A stretch of DNA of 26,522 nt from Sphingomonadales bacterium (GTDB taxonomy: Bacteria > Pseudomonadota > Alphaproteobacteria > Sphingomonadales > Sphingomonadaceae): contig JAGWVC010000054.1 of the NCBI GenBank assembly GCA_018971065.1, positions 1-26,522 of the forward strand, given 5' to 3'. Every line of letters begins with the position of its first letter. Position 1 is the first letter of the stretch. Below, piece by piece: positions 1-9,081 of the stretch. A program made the position numbers and the translations under genes. The notes beneath the pieces are model-generated. The model was not told the DNA's origin and searched no databases. It saw only the letters and a list, made by a program, of their open reading frames with translations.

Positions 1-52
1 TCAGCGGAGCCATCCGCGCCCAAGCTGCGTCGCTCAGCACCAATCGATCCAT
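1..52 (-). CDS. IS5-family transposase, N-terminal fragment running off the window
   Basis: The reverse complement of 1-52 reads ATG followed by 16 more codons, giving MDRLVLSDAAWARMAPL, then continues past the window edge. This opening, with an aliphatic stretch then SDAAWARMAPL, is typical of the N-terminal domain of IS5-family (IS427-like) DDE transposases. A GGAGG lies upstream on the minus strand but about 14 bases from the ATG, further than usual. Only the first 17 residues are visible, so whether the element is intact or active cannot be judged. The family call rests on recognising the peptide. Confidence 0.65.
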   Translation of the reverse strand, partial: MDRLVLSDAAWARMAPL

Positions 53-130
53 AACACCCAAGGCCGCCTCCAAAAGACAGCCTTGAATCAGACTTTCCCG
101 CAAATGGGAATCCTAAGAGTCCACACCACC
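1..130 (-). mobile_element. IS5-family insertion sequence, one end only
   Basis: The left edge of the window falls inside an insertion sequence. It is recognised by the N-terminus of an IS5-type transposase reading leftwards from position 52. The bases between that start codon and the palindromic repeat at 131 would hold the terminal inverted repeat. Read inward on the minus strand from about 125, GTGGACTCTTAGGATTC is my candidate. The opposite end is outside the window, so neither the inverted repeat nor a target duplication can be confirmed, and the boundary at about 125-130 is approximate. Confidence 0.6.
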
Positions 131-223
131 TAGAGCGGGCTGCGTTCAATCTGAAACGTCAGCCCGCTCTACTTGTTTGTTGTCGCATCGTTTTAGGCGA
201 AAAACCGGTTCCCGCTTTTTCGC
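131..223. repeat. Alphaproteobacterial palindromic repeat, copy 1
   Basis: Two hairpin units in tandem. The first is a perfect 12-bp inverted repeat (TAGAGCGGGCTG at 131-142, complement at 160-171) with a 17-base spacer. The second is a perfect 8-bp inverted repeat (GCGAAAAA at 197-204 and TTTTTCGC at 216-223) around a loop containing CCGGTTCCC. The 21-base core at 200-220 matches the copy at 20427-20447 with one mismatch. The second hairpin lies eight bases beyond the dnaE stop codon and could serve as its terminator on the minus strand. Confidence 0.85.
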
Positions 224-230
224 GCGCCGC

Positions 231-3200
231 CTAGGCAACCAGTCGCAGCCGCCCCTGGCCTTTCTGGGCGCCGAGCTGGACGTTGCGGACGCCGGCGATG
301 GTGGCGATGCGTTCGGCCACTTCGCCGTCGAGCGCGAAATCGCGGCCGAGGCGAAGGTGGGCGGTTTCGCCGTTGGTGGTGATGGTGGCGCGGACTTCGC
401 CCTTGCCGGCCGGGCCGGGAGGCAGCAGCGCGGCGAGATCGGCGAAGGCTTCGGGCCGATCGACATCGAGGGTGAGGACCATGCGGCCGGTGCTCTTGAC
501 CTCGGCCAGCAGTTGCGCGCCGCGCACGGTGACGCGCGGGGGTTCATCGGGGCTGGGGCTGTCAAGCTCGACCTGAAGCAGCACGCAGGCGCCTTCCTTC
601 TGCCAGGCGACGAAATTGTCTACCAGCGATTCCTCGAAGCAGGAGGCGGAGAACTGGCCGGTCTGGTCCGAGAAGTCGGCCATGACGAAATCCTTGCCGC
701 GCTTGGTCTTGCGGCGGTTCACGCCTTCGACCATCGCCGCCATCACCGCGTTGGCGCGGCCGCCGGAGACGCCCTGCGCGGTGAGTGCGGCATGAGTGCG
801 CGCGCCGTTGGCGACGGCGACGGCGCGCCATGCCTCGACCGGGTGCGCGGCGAAGTAGAAACCGAAATTCTCGCGCTCCCTGGCCATCTGTTCGGCGCGG
901 GACCATGCCGGGGTCTCTTCGAGGCGGAGGACGTGGTGGGTGTGGTCATCCCCGCCGAACAGGCCGTGCTGGCCGCTGGTGCGGCTGCGTTCGGCCTCGT
1001 CGGTCACCGCCAGCAGCATGTCGGCGTTTGCCAGCACCTTGGCGCGGTTTTCTTCGAGCGAATCGAACGCGCCAGAGCCGGCGAGGCCTTCTAGCATCCG
1101 GCGGTTCAGCGAGCCGTAGGGGACGCGCTTGAACAGGTCTTCGAGGCTGGCGAAGCGGCCATTGGCCTCACGCTCGGCGACGACGGTTTCCATCGCCTTT
1201 TCGCCGACGTTGCGGATGCCGGCGAGCGCGTAGCGGACCTGATGGCCTTCGTCGGTCTGTTCGACGGTGAATTCGGCCTCGGAGGCGTTGAGATCCGGCC
1301 CGGCGATGGCGAGGCCGTTGCGGCGCATGTCGTCCACGAACACGGCGAGCTTTTCCGACTGGTGCATGTCGAAACACATGGCCGCCGCATAGAATTCGTG
1401 CGGGTAGTGAGTCTTCATCCAGGCGGTGTGGTAGGCGAGCAGCGCGTAGGCGGCGGCGTGCGACTTGTTGAAGCCGTAGCCGGCGAACTTGTCGATCAAA
1501 TCGAACAGTTCGTTGGCCTTGGCCTTTTCGATGCCGGAATTGGTCTTGCAGCCATCGACGAAGCGCTGGCGCTGGGCGTCCATTTCGGCCTGGACCTTCT
1601 TGCCCATCGCGCGGCGCAGCAGGTCGGCATCGCCCAGCGAATAGCCGGCGAGGATCTGCGCGGCCTGCATGACCTGTTCCTGGTAGACGAAGATGCCGTA
1701 GGTTTCGCCGAGGATGCCCGAAAGCTTTTCGTGCGGGTATTCGATGCTTTCCAGCCCGTTCTTGCGGCGGCCGAACAGCGGGATGTTGTCCATCGGGCCG
1801 GGACGATAAAGCGAGACGAGCGCGATGATGTCGCCGAAATTGGTGGGCTTCACCGCCGCGAGGGTGCGGCGCATCCCTTCGGATTCGAGCTGGAACACGC
1901 CGACGGTGTCGCCGCGCTGGAGCAGCGAATAGACATCGGCATCGTCCCACGGCAGCGTGCCGAGATCGATGGAGACGCCGCGCCGGTTGAGCAGGTCGAT
2001 CGCCTTGCGCAGCACCGAGAGCGTCTTGAGGCCGAGGAAGTCGAACTTGATGAGGCCGGTGTCCTCGACATATTTCATGTCGAACTGGGTGACCGGCATG
2101 TCCGAGCGCGGATCGCGGTAGAGCGGGACGAGTTGGGCGAGCGGGCGATCGCCGATGACGACGCCGGCGGCGTGGGTGGACGAGTTGCGCGGCAGGCCTT
2201 CGAGCTGCATCGCGAGATCGATCAGCCGCTTGACCTCGTTGTCGTTGTCATACTCGCGCTTGAGATCGGAGACGCCGTTGAGCGCGCGGGGCAGCGTCCA
2301 CGGGTCGGTGGGGTGATTGGGCACCAGCTTGCACAGGCGATCGACCTGGCCGTAGCTCATCTGCAGGATGCGGCCGGTGTCGCGCAGCACGGCGCGCGCC
2401 TTCAGTTTGCCGAAGGTGATGATCTGGGCGACGTGATCGGCGCCGTATTTCTGCTGGACGTAGCGGATGACTTCACCGCGCCGGGTTTCGCAGAAGTCGA
2501 TGTCGAAGTCGGGCATCGAGACGCGTTCGGGGTTGAGGAAGCGTTCGAACAGCAGGCCGAGGCGGATGGGGTCGAGATCGGTGATGGTGAGCGCCCAGGC
2601 GACGAGGCTGCCGGCGCCCGAGCCGCGACCGGGGCCGACCGGGATGTCGTTGTGCTTGGCCCACGAGATGAAGTCGGCGACGATCAGGAAGTAGCCGCAG
2701 AAGCCCATGCGGGTGATGATGCCGGTCTCGAAATCGAGGCGGTCGGCATAGGCGATGATTTCCTCACCCACGCCTTGCCCGGCCATTTGCGCGAAGGCGG
2801 CGATGCGGTCTTCGCCCTGGAGCGCGAGCGCGTCGGCAAGGGCAGATTCTTCCGCATTTGGATAATATGGAGCGAGACGTTTAGCCAATCCGGTTCGCGC
2901 CAGATCAGCCATCATCCGCGCTTCGCCTTCGACGTCACCGGCGAGGCTGGGGAGCAGCGGCTTGCGCTTGGGGGGCACGTAGGCGCAGCGCTGGGCGACG
3001 ACGAGGGTGTTGGCGGTGGCTTCGGGCAGGTCCGAGAAGAGTTCCTGCATCATCGCGGCCGACTTGACCCACAGCGCGCGATCGGAGCGGGGGCGATCGG
3101 GGGCATCGACGTGGGTGGAGTTGGCGATGCACAGCATGGCATCGTGCGCGCCGTGGAAGCCGGGTTCGGCGAAGCTGGCCGGGTTGGTGGCGACCAGCGG

Positions 3201-3812
3201 CAGATCGCGCGCGTAGGCGAGATCGATCAGCGCGTCCTCGGCGGCTTCCTCGATGGCATCGTCGCGACGGGCGAGTTCGACGTAGAGGCGGCCGGGGAAC
3301 AGGGCGACGAGGCGGTCGGCAAGGCGTTCGGCGGCGTCGAGCTGGCCGGCGGCGAGGAGGCGGGCGAGGCCGCCCTCGCCCGCGCCGGTGAGCGCGATCA
3401 GGCCATCGGTGCGGCCTTCGAGGTCATCGAGGCGAACGTGCGGATCGAACTCAACCGGGCGATCGAGGTGCGCGCGGCTGACGAGGTGGCAAAGGTTGAG
3501 CCAGCCGGTCTCGTCCTGCGCGTAGAGCGGGAGCCAGTCGATGGTGGGGGCGCCGTTGCCGCGCCCCTGCGCGCCGTCCCGCTCCTCGCGCGCCACGGCG
3601 AGCAGGGTGCCGACGATCGGTTGGATGCCCTTGTCCTTGGCGGCGGAGGCGAAGGCGGGCGCGCAGTACATGCCGTTGCGATCGCACACGGCGATGGCGG
3701 GGAAGCCGCGATGCTTGGCGAGTTCCGCGATCGCCTTGGGATCGATCGCGCCTTCCAGCATGGTGTAGCTGGAGAGGATGCGCAGGGGGACGAAATCGGT
3801 GCGGGCGGCCAT
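231..3812 (-). CDS. dnaE: DNA polymerase III alpha subunit (DnaE)
   Basis: Replicative polymerase catalytic subunit, 1193 aa, near the usual DnaE1 size of about 1160. The N-terminal PHP domain (about 7-290) begins RILSSYTMLEG. The position usually held by the first PHP histidine is leucine, so a metal-dependent PHP proofreading activity is unlikely. The palm carries the catalytic-aspartate motif PDFDIDF at 434-440, followed by RYVQQKYG and IITFGKLKARAVLRD. HAAGVVI and KFDFLGLKTL mark the palm and thumb. A C-terminal OB fold (about 1020-1110) contains RRKTKRGKDFVMADFSD. It is the last gene of the minus-strand run starting at lolC/E, 75 bases after gpx. The ATG at 3812 places the PHP motif at residue 10, as expected. 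Its ribosome binding site is weak. The TAG stop lies at the edge of the palindromic repeat. Confidence 0.97.
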   Translation of the reverse strand: MAARTDFVPLRILSSYTMLEGAIDPKAIAELAKHRGFPAIAVCDRNGMYCAPAFASAAKDKGIQPIVGTLLAVAREERDGAQGRGNGAPTIDWLPLYAQDETGWLNLCHLVSRAHLDRPVEFDPHVRLDDLEGRTDGLIALTGAGEGGLARLLAAGQLDAAERLADRLVALFPGRLYVELARRDDAIEEAAEDALIDLAYARDLPLVATNPASFAEPGFHGAHDAMLCIANSTHVDAPDRPRSDRALWVKSAAMMQELFSDLPEATANTLVVAQRCAYVPPKRKPLLPSLAGDVEGEARMMADLARTGLAKRLAPYYPNAEESALADALALQGEDRIAAFAQMAGQGVGEEIIAYADRLDFETGIITRMGFCGYFLIVADFISWAKHNDIPVGPGRGSGAGSLVAWALTITDLDPIRLGLLFERFLNPERVSMPDFDIDFCETRRGEVIRYVQQKYGADHVAQIITFGKLKARAVLRDTGRILQMSYGQVDRLCKLVPNHPTDPWTLPRALNGVSDLKREYDNDNEVKRLIDLAMQLEGLPRNSSTHAAGVVIGDRPLAQLVPLYRDPRSDMPVTQFDMKYVEDTGLIKFDFLGLKTLSVLRKAIDLLNRRGVSIDLGTLPWDDADVYSLLQRGDTVGVFQLESEGMRRTLAAVKPTNFGDIIALVSLYRPGPMDNIPLFGRRKNGLESIEYPHEKLSGILGETYGIFVYQEQVMQAAQILAGYSLGDADLLRRAMGKKVQAEMDAQRQRFVDGCKTNSGIEKAKANELFDLIDKFAGYGFNKSHAAAYALLAYHTAWMKTHYPHEFYAAAMCFDMHQSEKLAVFVDDMRRNGLAIAGPDLNASEAEFTVEQTDEGHQVRYALAGIRNVGEKAMETVVAEREANGRFASLEDLFKRVPYGSLNRRMLEGLAGSGAFDSLEENRAKVLANADMLLAVTDEAERSRTSGQHGLFGGDDHTHHVLRLEETPAWSRAEQMARERENFGFYFAAHPVEAWRAVAVANGARTHAALTAQGVSGGRANAVMAAMVEGVNRRKTKRGKDFVMADFSDQTGQFSASCFEESLVDNFVAWQKEGACVLLQVELDSPSPDEPPRVTVRGAQLLAEVKSTGRMVLTLDVDRPEAFADLAALLPPGPAGKGEVRATITTNGETAHLRLGRDFALDGEVAERIATIAGVRNVQLGAQKGQGRLRLVA

Positions 3813-3887
3813 CGTGCGGTTATCGGGATGACGGCCGCTTCGTTCAACCCGGTGTGCGCCGGGGTTGGGGAAAAGCGTGGGGATTGA

Positions 3888-4370
3888 TCAGAGCAGCGCC
3901 TCGATGTCGGCCGCGATCTGTTCGGGCTTGGCGGTGGGGGCGTAGCGTTTGACCACCTTGCCATCACGACCGATCAGGAACTTGGTGAAGTTCCACTTGA
4001 TCTTCTTCGTGCCGAGAATGCCGGGGGCGGCCTGTTTCAGCCAGTGGTAGAGTGGGGTTTCGTGCGCGCCGTTGACGTCGATCTTGGCCATCAGCGGGAA
4101 CGAGACGCCGAAGTTGACCTTGCAGAACTGGTCGATCTCGTCGGCGTTGCCCGGCTCCTGGCCGCCGAACTGGTTGCACGGGAAGGCCAGCACTTCGAAC
4201 CCCTGCGGGCCGTACTTGCGCCAAAGCGCTTCGAGGCCGTCGTACTGCGGGGTGAAGCCGCATTTGCTGGCGGTGTTGACCACCAGCAGGACGTTGCCGG
4301 CCTTCTGCGCGAGGTCGAGATCCTCGCCATTGGGCAGGCGGGCGGTAAAATCGGCGATGGTTTGCGTCAT
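3888..4370 (-). CDS. gpx: Glutathione peroxidase, cysteine type
   Basis: Thiol peroxidase of the glutathione peroxidase family, 160 aa, reducing hydrogen or organic peroxides in the cytoplasm. The catalytic tetrad is visible: Cys37 in NTASKCGFT, Gln71 in FGGQEPG, and Trp126 and Asn127 in KWNFTKF. Cys37 is an ordinary cysteine codon, not selenocysteine. Cys65 (FPCNQF) and Cys83 are further cysteines. In many bacterial and plant homologues a resolving cysteine allows reduction by thioredoxin rather than glutathione, so the electron donor is open. There is no signal peptide. The start codon overlaps the stop of the upstream small gene in an ATGA, which indicates translational coupling. dnaE follows on the same strand. 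Confidence 0.95.
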   Translation of the reverse strand: MTQTIADFTARLPNGEDLDLAQKAGNVLLVVNTASKCGFTPQYDGLEALWRKYGPQGFEVLAFPCNQFGGQEPGNADEIDQFCKVNFGVSFPLMAKIDVNGAHETPLYHWLKQAAPGILGTKKIKWNFTKFLIGRDGKVVKRYAPTAKPEQIAADIEALL

Positions 4371-4651
4371 TCCCCCGTATTACGCGGGAAATCAGCCCGT
4401 TGATAGAGGGCGACGATTTCATAGGGTTCATAGCTGCGATCACCGGCGCGATCGATCATGTAGTGGCTGCGCTCGGCTTCGGGGAGATTGGCGACGAAGC
4501 GGATCAGTTCGGCGAAGGTCGAACGGCGCAGCGCCGTGAAGCCGTGGAGGACGCCCGCGCCGGTGTTGCGATGATGCAGGGTGGCCGCATCGTCCCAGTC
4601 GAGGCGGTTGTCGCCCGGTTCGCCGGCGAAAGTGGTGGGATTGTGGGCCAT
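4367..4651 (-). CDS. Conserved-looking small hypothetical protein
   Basis: A 94-aa soluble protein starting MAHNPTTFAGEPGDNRLDW. The central part (about 25-60) looks helical and the C-terminus is acidic and aromatic (YEPYEIVALYQRADF). I do not recognise the family. There is no membrane segment and no cysteine. The ATG at 4651 is preferred to the ATG at 4675 because GGAG lies five bases upstream of it, while the longer form has no ribosome binding site. The gene sits 54 bases after lolD, and its stop overlaps the gpx start by four bases, which strongly supports it as a real translated gene. Its role cannot be inferred; coupling to a peroxidase hints at co-expression only. Confidence 0.8.
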   Translation of the reverse strand: MAHNPTTFAGEPGDNRLDWDDAATLHHRNTGAGVLHGFTALRRSTFAELIRFVANLPEAERSHYMIDRAGDRSYEPYEIVALYQRADFPRNTGE

Positions 4652-4705
4652 GGGGACTCCGAGGATGGTTCCCATGGCAAACGGTTGGCGGGCGGGGTAG
4701 GTTCC

Positions 4706-5380
4706 CTAGGAAAGCACGCCATCGTGGAGGCGAACGACACGGTCCATGCGGGCGGCGAGGCGTTCGTTGTGGGTGGCGATCAGCGCGGCCGAGCCGTGGC
4801 CGCGGACGAGATCGAGAAATTCGCCGAGAACGCGGTCCGAGGTGGTCTCGTCAAGGTTGCCGGTGGGCTCGTCCGCGAGGACGAGGCGCGGGCGGTTGGC
4901 AAGCGCGCGGGCGACGGCTACGCGCTGCTGTTCGCCGCCGGAAAGCTGGCTGGGGCGATGGTCGAGGCGGGCGCCGAGGCCGAGCGCGGTGAGCAGTTCG
5001 CGCGCGCGGGCTTCGGCTTCCGGGCGGGCGGTGCCGACGATCAGCTGCGGCATGACCACGTTTTCCTGCGCCGTGAAATCGGGCAGCAGGTGGTGGAACT
5101 GATAGACGAAGCCGAGCGTGTCGCGGCGCAGTTCGGTGCGGGCGTCAGCCGAGAGGCTGGACGCGTCCTGCCCGGCGATGCGGATGTGGCCGCCGAAGCC
5201 GCCTTCGAGCAGGCCGACCGCCTGCAGCAGCGTGGATTTGCCCGAGCCGGAAGGACCGAGCAGCGCGACGATCTCGCCGGGCTGGATGGCGAGGCTGGCG
5301 CCCTTGAGCACTTCGATGGTGACGCCGCCCTGCTGGAAGCTGCGGGTGACGTTGGTGAGGATGACGACAGCGTCACTCAT
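4706..5380 (-). CDS. lolD: Lipoprotein-releasing ABC transporter ATPase LolD
   Basis: ATP-binding subunit of the Lol complex, which extracts outer-membrane lipoproteins from the inner membrane and hands them to LolA; 224 aa, normal length. Walker A is GPSGSGKST (about 42-50), the Q-loop lies in [16 protein letters not shown], the ABC signature is [15 protein letters not shown], Walker B is [12 protein letters not shown], and the switch histidine is in IATHNERLA. The HHLLPDF stretch is characteristic of LolD within the MacB/LolD group. The start at 5380 overlaps the end of the permease gene by eight bases, so the two are translationally coupled and likely made in fixed proportion. Confidence 0.95.
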   Translation of the reverse strand: MSDAVVILTNVTRSFQQGGVTIEVLKGASLAIQPGEIVALLGPSGSGKSTLLQAVGLLEGGFGGHIRIAGQDASSLSADARTELRRDTLGFVYQFHHLLPDFTAQENVVMPQLIVGTARPEAEARARELLTALGLGARLDHRPSQLSGGEQQRVAVARALANRPRLVLADEPTGNLDETTSDRVLGEFLDLVRGHGSAALIATHNERLAARMDRVVRLHDGVLS

Positions 5381-6614
5381 AGCGCAGCACCTGCACCGGA
5401 TCGGTCGAGGCGGCCTTGAACGCCGGATAGAGCGTGGCGAGGAAGCTGAACAGCAGCGCCATCACGCAGATCAGCGTGATCTCGACCGGATCGCTGCGCG
5501 CGGGGAGTTCGGTGAGGAAGCGGATCTTGGGGTCCCACAGGTTCTGGCCGGTGATGATTTCAACGAGATGGACGACGTTCTGGCGGAAGAACAGGAACAC
5601 GAAGCCGAGCAGCAGCCCGACGCCGGTGCCGAGCGCGCCGATCAGGAAGCCGGTGGTGACGAAGATCTTGAGCATCGAGCGGCGGCTGGCGCCCATCGTG
5701 CGCAGGATGGCGATGTCGCGGGTCTTGGCGCGGACCAGCATGATCAGCGACGACAGGATGTTGAACACCGCGACCAGCACGATGATCGACAGCACCACGA
5801 ACATGGCGACGCGCTCCACCGCCAGCGCTTCGAACAGGCTGGCGTTGATGGTCTTCCAGTCGGACACGACCGCCTGGCCCTGGAGTTTGGCGACGAGCGG
5901 GGCGAGGGTCTGGCCGACGGTGTCGGGATCGGTGGTCTTCACCTCGATCATGCCGATCGAATCGCCCGAGAGCATCAGCACTTGCGCGTCCTGCAGCGGC
6001 ATGACCACGAACGTGTTGTCGTAATCATAAACGCCGATCTCGAAAATGGCGGCGACGCGGTAGGAAATCTGGCGCGGGACGGTGCCGAACGGAGTACTTT
6101 GCCCGGCGGGGTTGATGATGGTGATGCTGTCGCCGACGCGGGCGCCGATGTTGGCGGCAAGGTGGCTGCCGATGGCAACCGCGTCGGCACCGGGTTGCAG
6201 CGCGGCCAGCGAACCGGCGACGAGCTTGGGCCGGATGGCGGCGATGTCCTCGGCCGTGTTGCCGCGCGCGACGATCGCCTCAACCCGGCCGTTGAAGGTG
6301 GTGAGCAGCGGCTGTTCGACCAGCGGGCTGGCGTGGACGACGCCGGGGGTGGCGCGCACGTCCTTCAGCACCTGCTGCCAGTTGTCGAGCCGGCCGCCAT
6401 AGGCCTGGATGACGGCGTGGCCGTTGAGGCCGACGATCTTGTCGAGCAGTTCGGCGCGGAAGCCGTTCATCACCGACATGACGATGACCAGCGCGGCGAC
6501 GCCAAGCGAGACCGCGACGAGGCTGATGCCGGCGACGAGCGCGATGAAGCCCTCCCCCTTGCCGGGCATCATGTAGCGCCGGGCGATGGTCCATTCGAAA
6601 GGCGTGAGGAGCAA
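5373..6614 (-). CDS. lolC: Lipoprotein-releasing ABC transporter permease (LolC/LolE family)
   Basis: Inner-membrane permease partner of LolD. The N-terminus [11 protein letters not shown] is typical of LolC/LolE. The fold is one membrane segment (about 20-50), a large periplasmic domain (about 50-245), then three segments (about 250-280, 300-330 and 370-400), ending in the conserved [18 protein letters not shown]. Only one permease gene is present here. Many bacteria outside the enterics use a single LolC/E-type protein as a homodimer, so the exact letter is arbitrary. I chose the TTG at 6614, which gives 413 aa, the family's usual length. An upstream TTG at 6680 would add 22 residues. No ATG lies upstream of TM1 in frame. 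Confidence 0.9.
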   Translation of the reverse strand: MLLTPFEWTIARRYMMPGKGEGFIALVAGISLVAVSLGVAALVIVMSVMNGFRAELLDKIVGLNGHAVIQAYGGRLDNWQQVLKDVRATPGVVHASPLVEQPLLTTFNGRVEAIVARGNTAEDIAAIRPKLVAGSLAALQPGADAVAIGSHLAANIGARVGDSITIINPAGQSTPFGTVPRQISYRVAAIFEIGVYDYDNTFVVMPLQDAQVLMLSGDSIGMIEVKTTDPDTVGQTLAPLVAKLQGQAVVSDWKTINASLFEALAVERVAMFVVLSIIVLVAVFNILSSLIMLVRAKTRDIAILRTMGASRRSMLKIFVTTGFLIGALGTGVGLLLGFVFLFFRQNVVHLVEIITGQNLWDPKIRFLTELPARSDPVEITLICVMALLFSFLATLYPAFKAASTDPVQVLRYE

Positions 6615-6786
6615 GTTCGATCCCGTATGTCGCGGAAGGCGATCGCGAAACGGTTTAGGGTGCAAAGCGATGGCCTGCAACCACCCCGCTATCCCCAGTC
6701 ACCCCTTGCCTTTCCGCCGTTCCCGCGCCACATGCGCCCCGCGAGACGCGCGCCAGGTCGGCGCCCCCAATGGAGACGCGCGCACC
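6615..6786. promoter_or_regulatory. Divergent promoter region between lolC/E and purF
   Basis: About 170 bases separate two divergently transcribed housekeeping genes, so promoters for both must lie here, or within the first codons if the longer lolC/E start is used. I cannot point to convincing -35/-10 pairs. A GGAGA lies ten bases before the purF ATG. Confidence 0.5.
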
Positions 6787-8280
6787 ATGACCATCGGTCA
6801 ACCCCAACTCGATCGCACCCCGTGGGACACCGAGGACGACAAGCTGCGTGAGGAGTGCGGCGTGTTCGGCGTGATCGGCACGCGCGAGGCGGCCGGGATG
6901 ACCGCGCTGGGCCTGCACGCGCTGCAGCATCGCGGGCAGGAGGCGGTGGGCATCACCAGCTTCGACGGCACCGAGTTCTACGCGAAGCGCGGCGTGGGCC
7001 ACGTGGCGCAGGTGTTCTCGAACAACAGCGATTTTGCCGAACTGCCGGGCACGATGGCTTCGGGCCATGTCCGCTATTCGACCACCGGCGGATCGGGGCT
7101 GCGCAATATCCAGCCGCTGTTCGCCGACCTTGCCTCCGGCGGGTTCTCGATCGCGCACAACGGCAACATCTCGAACGCGATGAACCTGAAGCGCGACCTG
7201 GTGCAGAAGGGTTCGATCTTCCAGTCCACGTCGGACACCGAAGTCATCATCCATCTGGTGGCGACCTCGCGCTATCCCACCCTGCTGGACCGGTTTGTCG
7301 ATGCGCTGCGGCTGGTGGAAGGCGCCTATTCGCTGATCTGCATGACCCCGGAAGGCATGATTGCCTGCCGCGATCCGCTGGGCATCCGCCCGCTGGTGAT
7401 GGGCCGCATCGGTGACGCCATCGTCTTCGCCAGCGAGAGCGTCGCGCTGGATGTGGTCGGCGCCGAATTCGTGCGCCAGATCGAGCCGGGCGAACTGGTA
7501 CAGGTGGACCACAAGGGCGTGCTGTCCAGCCACCGCCCGTTCGGATCGCCCAAGCCCCGCCCCTGCATCTTCGAGCATGTCTATTTCAGCCGGCCCGATT
7601 CGGTGTTGGATGGCCATTCGGTCTATTCGGTGCGCAAGGCGATCGGCGTGGAACTGGCCAAGGAAGCGCCGGCCGAAGCCGACCTGGTAATTCCCGTGCC
7701 CGACAGCGGCGTGCCGGCGGCGATCGGCTATGCCCAGCAATCGGGCATTCCGTTCGAGCTGGGCATCATCCGCTCGCACTATGTCGGCCGCACCTTCATC
7801 CAGCCGTCGGATGGCGCGCGCCATGCCGACGTCAAGCGCAAGCACAACGCCAACCGCGCGCTGGTGGAAGGCAAGCGCATCATCCTGATCGACGATTCGA
7901 TCGTGCGCGGCACCACCTCGATGAAGATCGTCGAGATGATGCGCGATGCCGGCGCGGCGGAAATCCACATGCGGATCGCCAGCCCGCCGACTGACAATTC
8001 ATGCTTCTATGGCGTCGATACGCCCGAGCGTTCGAAGCTGCTGGCGGCGCGGATGGACGTGGAGGCGATGGCCGCGTTCATCAAGGCCGACAGCCTGGCG
8101 TTCGTGTCGATCGACGGCCTGTACCGCGCGGTGGGCGAACCGGGGCGCGACGCCAAGTGCCCGCGTTATTGCGATGCCTGCTTTACCGGCGACTATCCGA
8201 CCCGGCTGACCGACTATGCCGAGCGTGACGAGGCCGGCCAGCTTGACCTTCAGGCCCCCCAAACGGCGGTGAGCGCGTGA
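6787..8280 (+). CDS. purF: Amidophosphoribosyltransferase (PurF)
   Basis: First committed enzyme of purine synthesis: PRPP plus glutamine gives phosphoribosylamine. It is 497 aa and of the Bacillus type. The N-terminal Ntn glutaminase nucleophile is Cys24 in EECGVFG, preceded by a 23-residue propeptide that must be cleaved. Four cysteines in PRPCIFEHV, NSCFYGV and RYCDACFTG match the [4Fe-4S] ligands of the B. subtilis enzyme. The PRPP-binding motif is IILIDDSIVRGTTS. The ATG at 6787 is chosen because it leaves a normal propeptide and has GGAGA ten bases upstream; the open frame extends further 5' but without support. The stop overlaps the start of the next gene (GTGA). Confidence 0.97.
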   Translation: MTIGQPQLDRTPWDTEDDKLREECGVFGVIGTREAAGMTALGLHALQHRGQEAVGITSFDGTEFYAKRGVGHVAQVFSNNSDFAELPGTMASGHVRYSTTGGSGLRNIQPLFADLASGGFSIAHNGNISNAMNLKRDLVQKGSIFQSTSDTEVIIHLVATSRYPTLLDRFVDALRLVEGAYSLICMTPEGMIACRDPLGIRPLVMGRIGDAIVFASESVALDVVGAEFVRQIEPGELVQVDHKGVLSSHRPFGSPKPRPCIFEHVYFSRPDSVLDGHSVYSVRKAIGVELAKEAPAEADLVIPVPDSGVPAAIGYAQQSGIPFELGIIRSHYVGRTFIQPSDGARHADVKRKHNANRALVEGKRIILIDDSIVRGTTSMKIVEMMRDAGAAEIHMRIASPPTDNSCFYGVDTPERSKLLAARMDVEAMAAFIKADSLAFVSIDGLYRAVGEPGRDAKCPRYCDACFTGDYPTRLTDYAERDEAGQLDLQAPQTAVSA

Positions 8281-8993
8281 GCGGTTCGCTGGACGGCAAG
8301 CTGGCGCTCGTCACCGGCGCCAGCACGGGCATCGGTGCGGCAACCGCGCAGGCGCTGGCGGCGGCGGGCGCGCACGTGATCCTGACCGCGCGCGACGTGA
8401 AGGGGCTGGAAGCGGTCGAGGAGGCAATCCACGCGGCCGGTGGCGCCGCGACGATCGCGCCGATGGACCTGGGCGAAAGCGACGCGATCGCCCGGCTGGC
8501 GGCGGCGATCGCCGGGCGCTGGCCGGCGCTGGACATCCTGGTCCATGCGGCGGCGATCCTGCCGCAACTGACCAGCGTGACCGACATCGACCAGAACGCG
8601 TTCTCGAAGGCGCTGACCACCAACGTGCTGGCGACGCAGGCGCTGCTGGCGCGGTTCGACCCGCTGCTGCGCAAGAGCAAGGACGCGGTGGTGATCGGGC
8701 TAACCAGCAGCGTGGCAACCAGCCCGCGCGCGTTCTGGGGCGCCTATGCCGCCAGCAAGGCCGCGCAGGAAGTGTTGCTGGACTGCTATGCGCAGGAAGT
8801 GCGCAACCTCGCGAAGATTCGAGTCGCGATCGTCAACCCCGGCGCGACTCGCACGAAAATGCGCGCCAATGCCTATCCGGGCGAAGATCCGGCTTCGGTA
8901 AAGCCGCCGGAAACGGTTGCACAGCGGCTTGTCGCGCTTGTTGGTGAACAATTCGCCAGTCCGCACCGCGAATCGGTTAACCCATCTCGCTAA
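8277..8993 (+). CDS. Short-chain dehydrogenase/reductase
   Basis: NAD(P)-dependent oxidoreductase of the classical SDR family, 238 aa. The cofactor motif TGASTGIG is at 13-20. Catalytic residues are Asn116, Ser144, Tyr157 and Lys161 (YAASK). The usual NNAG after beta-4 is replaced by HAAA at 90-93. Arg39 after beta-2 (LTARD) favours NADP, which is an inference. The GTG start overlaps the purF stop by four bases, so it is co-translated with purF. I know this arrangement from other sphingomonads, but the substrate is not known and nothing in the sequence ties it to purines. Confidence 0.93.
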   Translation: MSGSLDGKLALVTGASTGIGAATAQALAAAGAHVILTARDVKGLEAVEEAIHAAGGAATIAPMDLGESDAIARLAAAIAGRWPALDILVHAAAILPQLTSVTDIDQNAFSKALTTNVLATQALLARFDPLLRKSKDAVVIGLTSSVATSPRAFWGAYAASKAAQEVLLDCYAQEVRNLAKIRVAIVNPGATRTKMRANAYPGEDPASVKPPETVAQRLVALVGEQFASPHRESVNPSR

Positions 8994-9081
8994 ACTTGGG
9001 GAAACCCCCGGCAGTCATTCTTTCGCAGGGTTCCGGAAAGGAATTCGCAAGGAATTGACGGCTCGGAGGAGCACCCCCCCA

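Noticed and set aside
177..8280. Long open frames opposite dnaE (881 aa and 305 aa), opposite lolD/lolC and opposite purF
   Set aside because: They lie antisense to clearly recognised genes in high-GC DNA, where long shadow frames are expected, and their translations show no domain.
8917..9081. N-terminal extension of the PilZ frame
   Set aside because: It overlaps the SDR gene and lacks PilZ character; the ATG at 9082 has its own GGAGGA.
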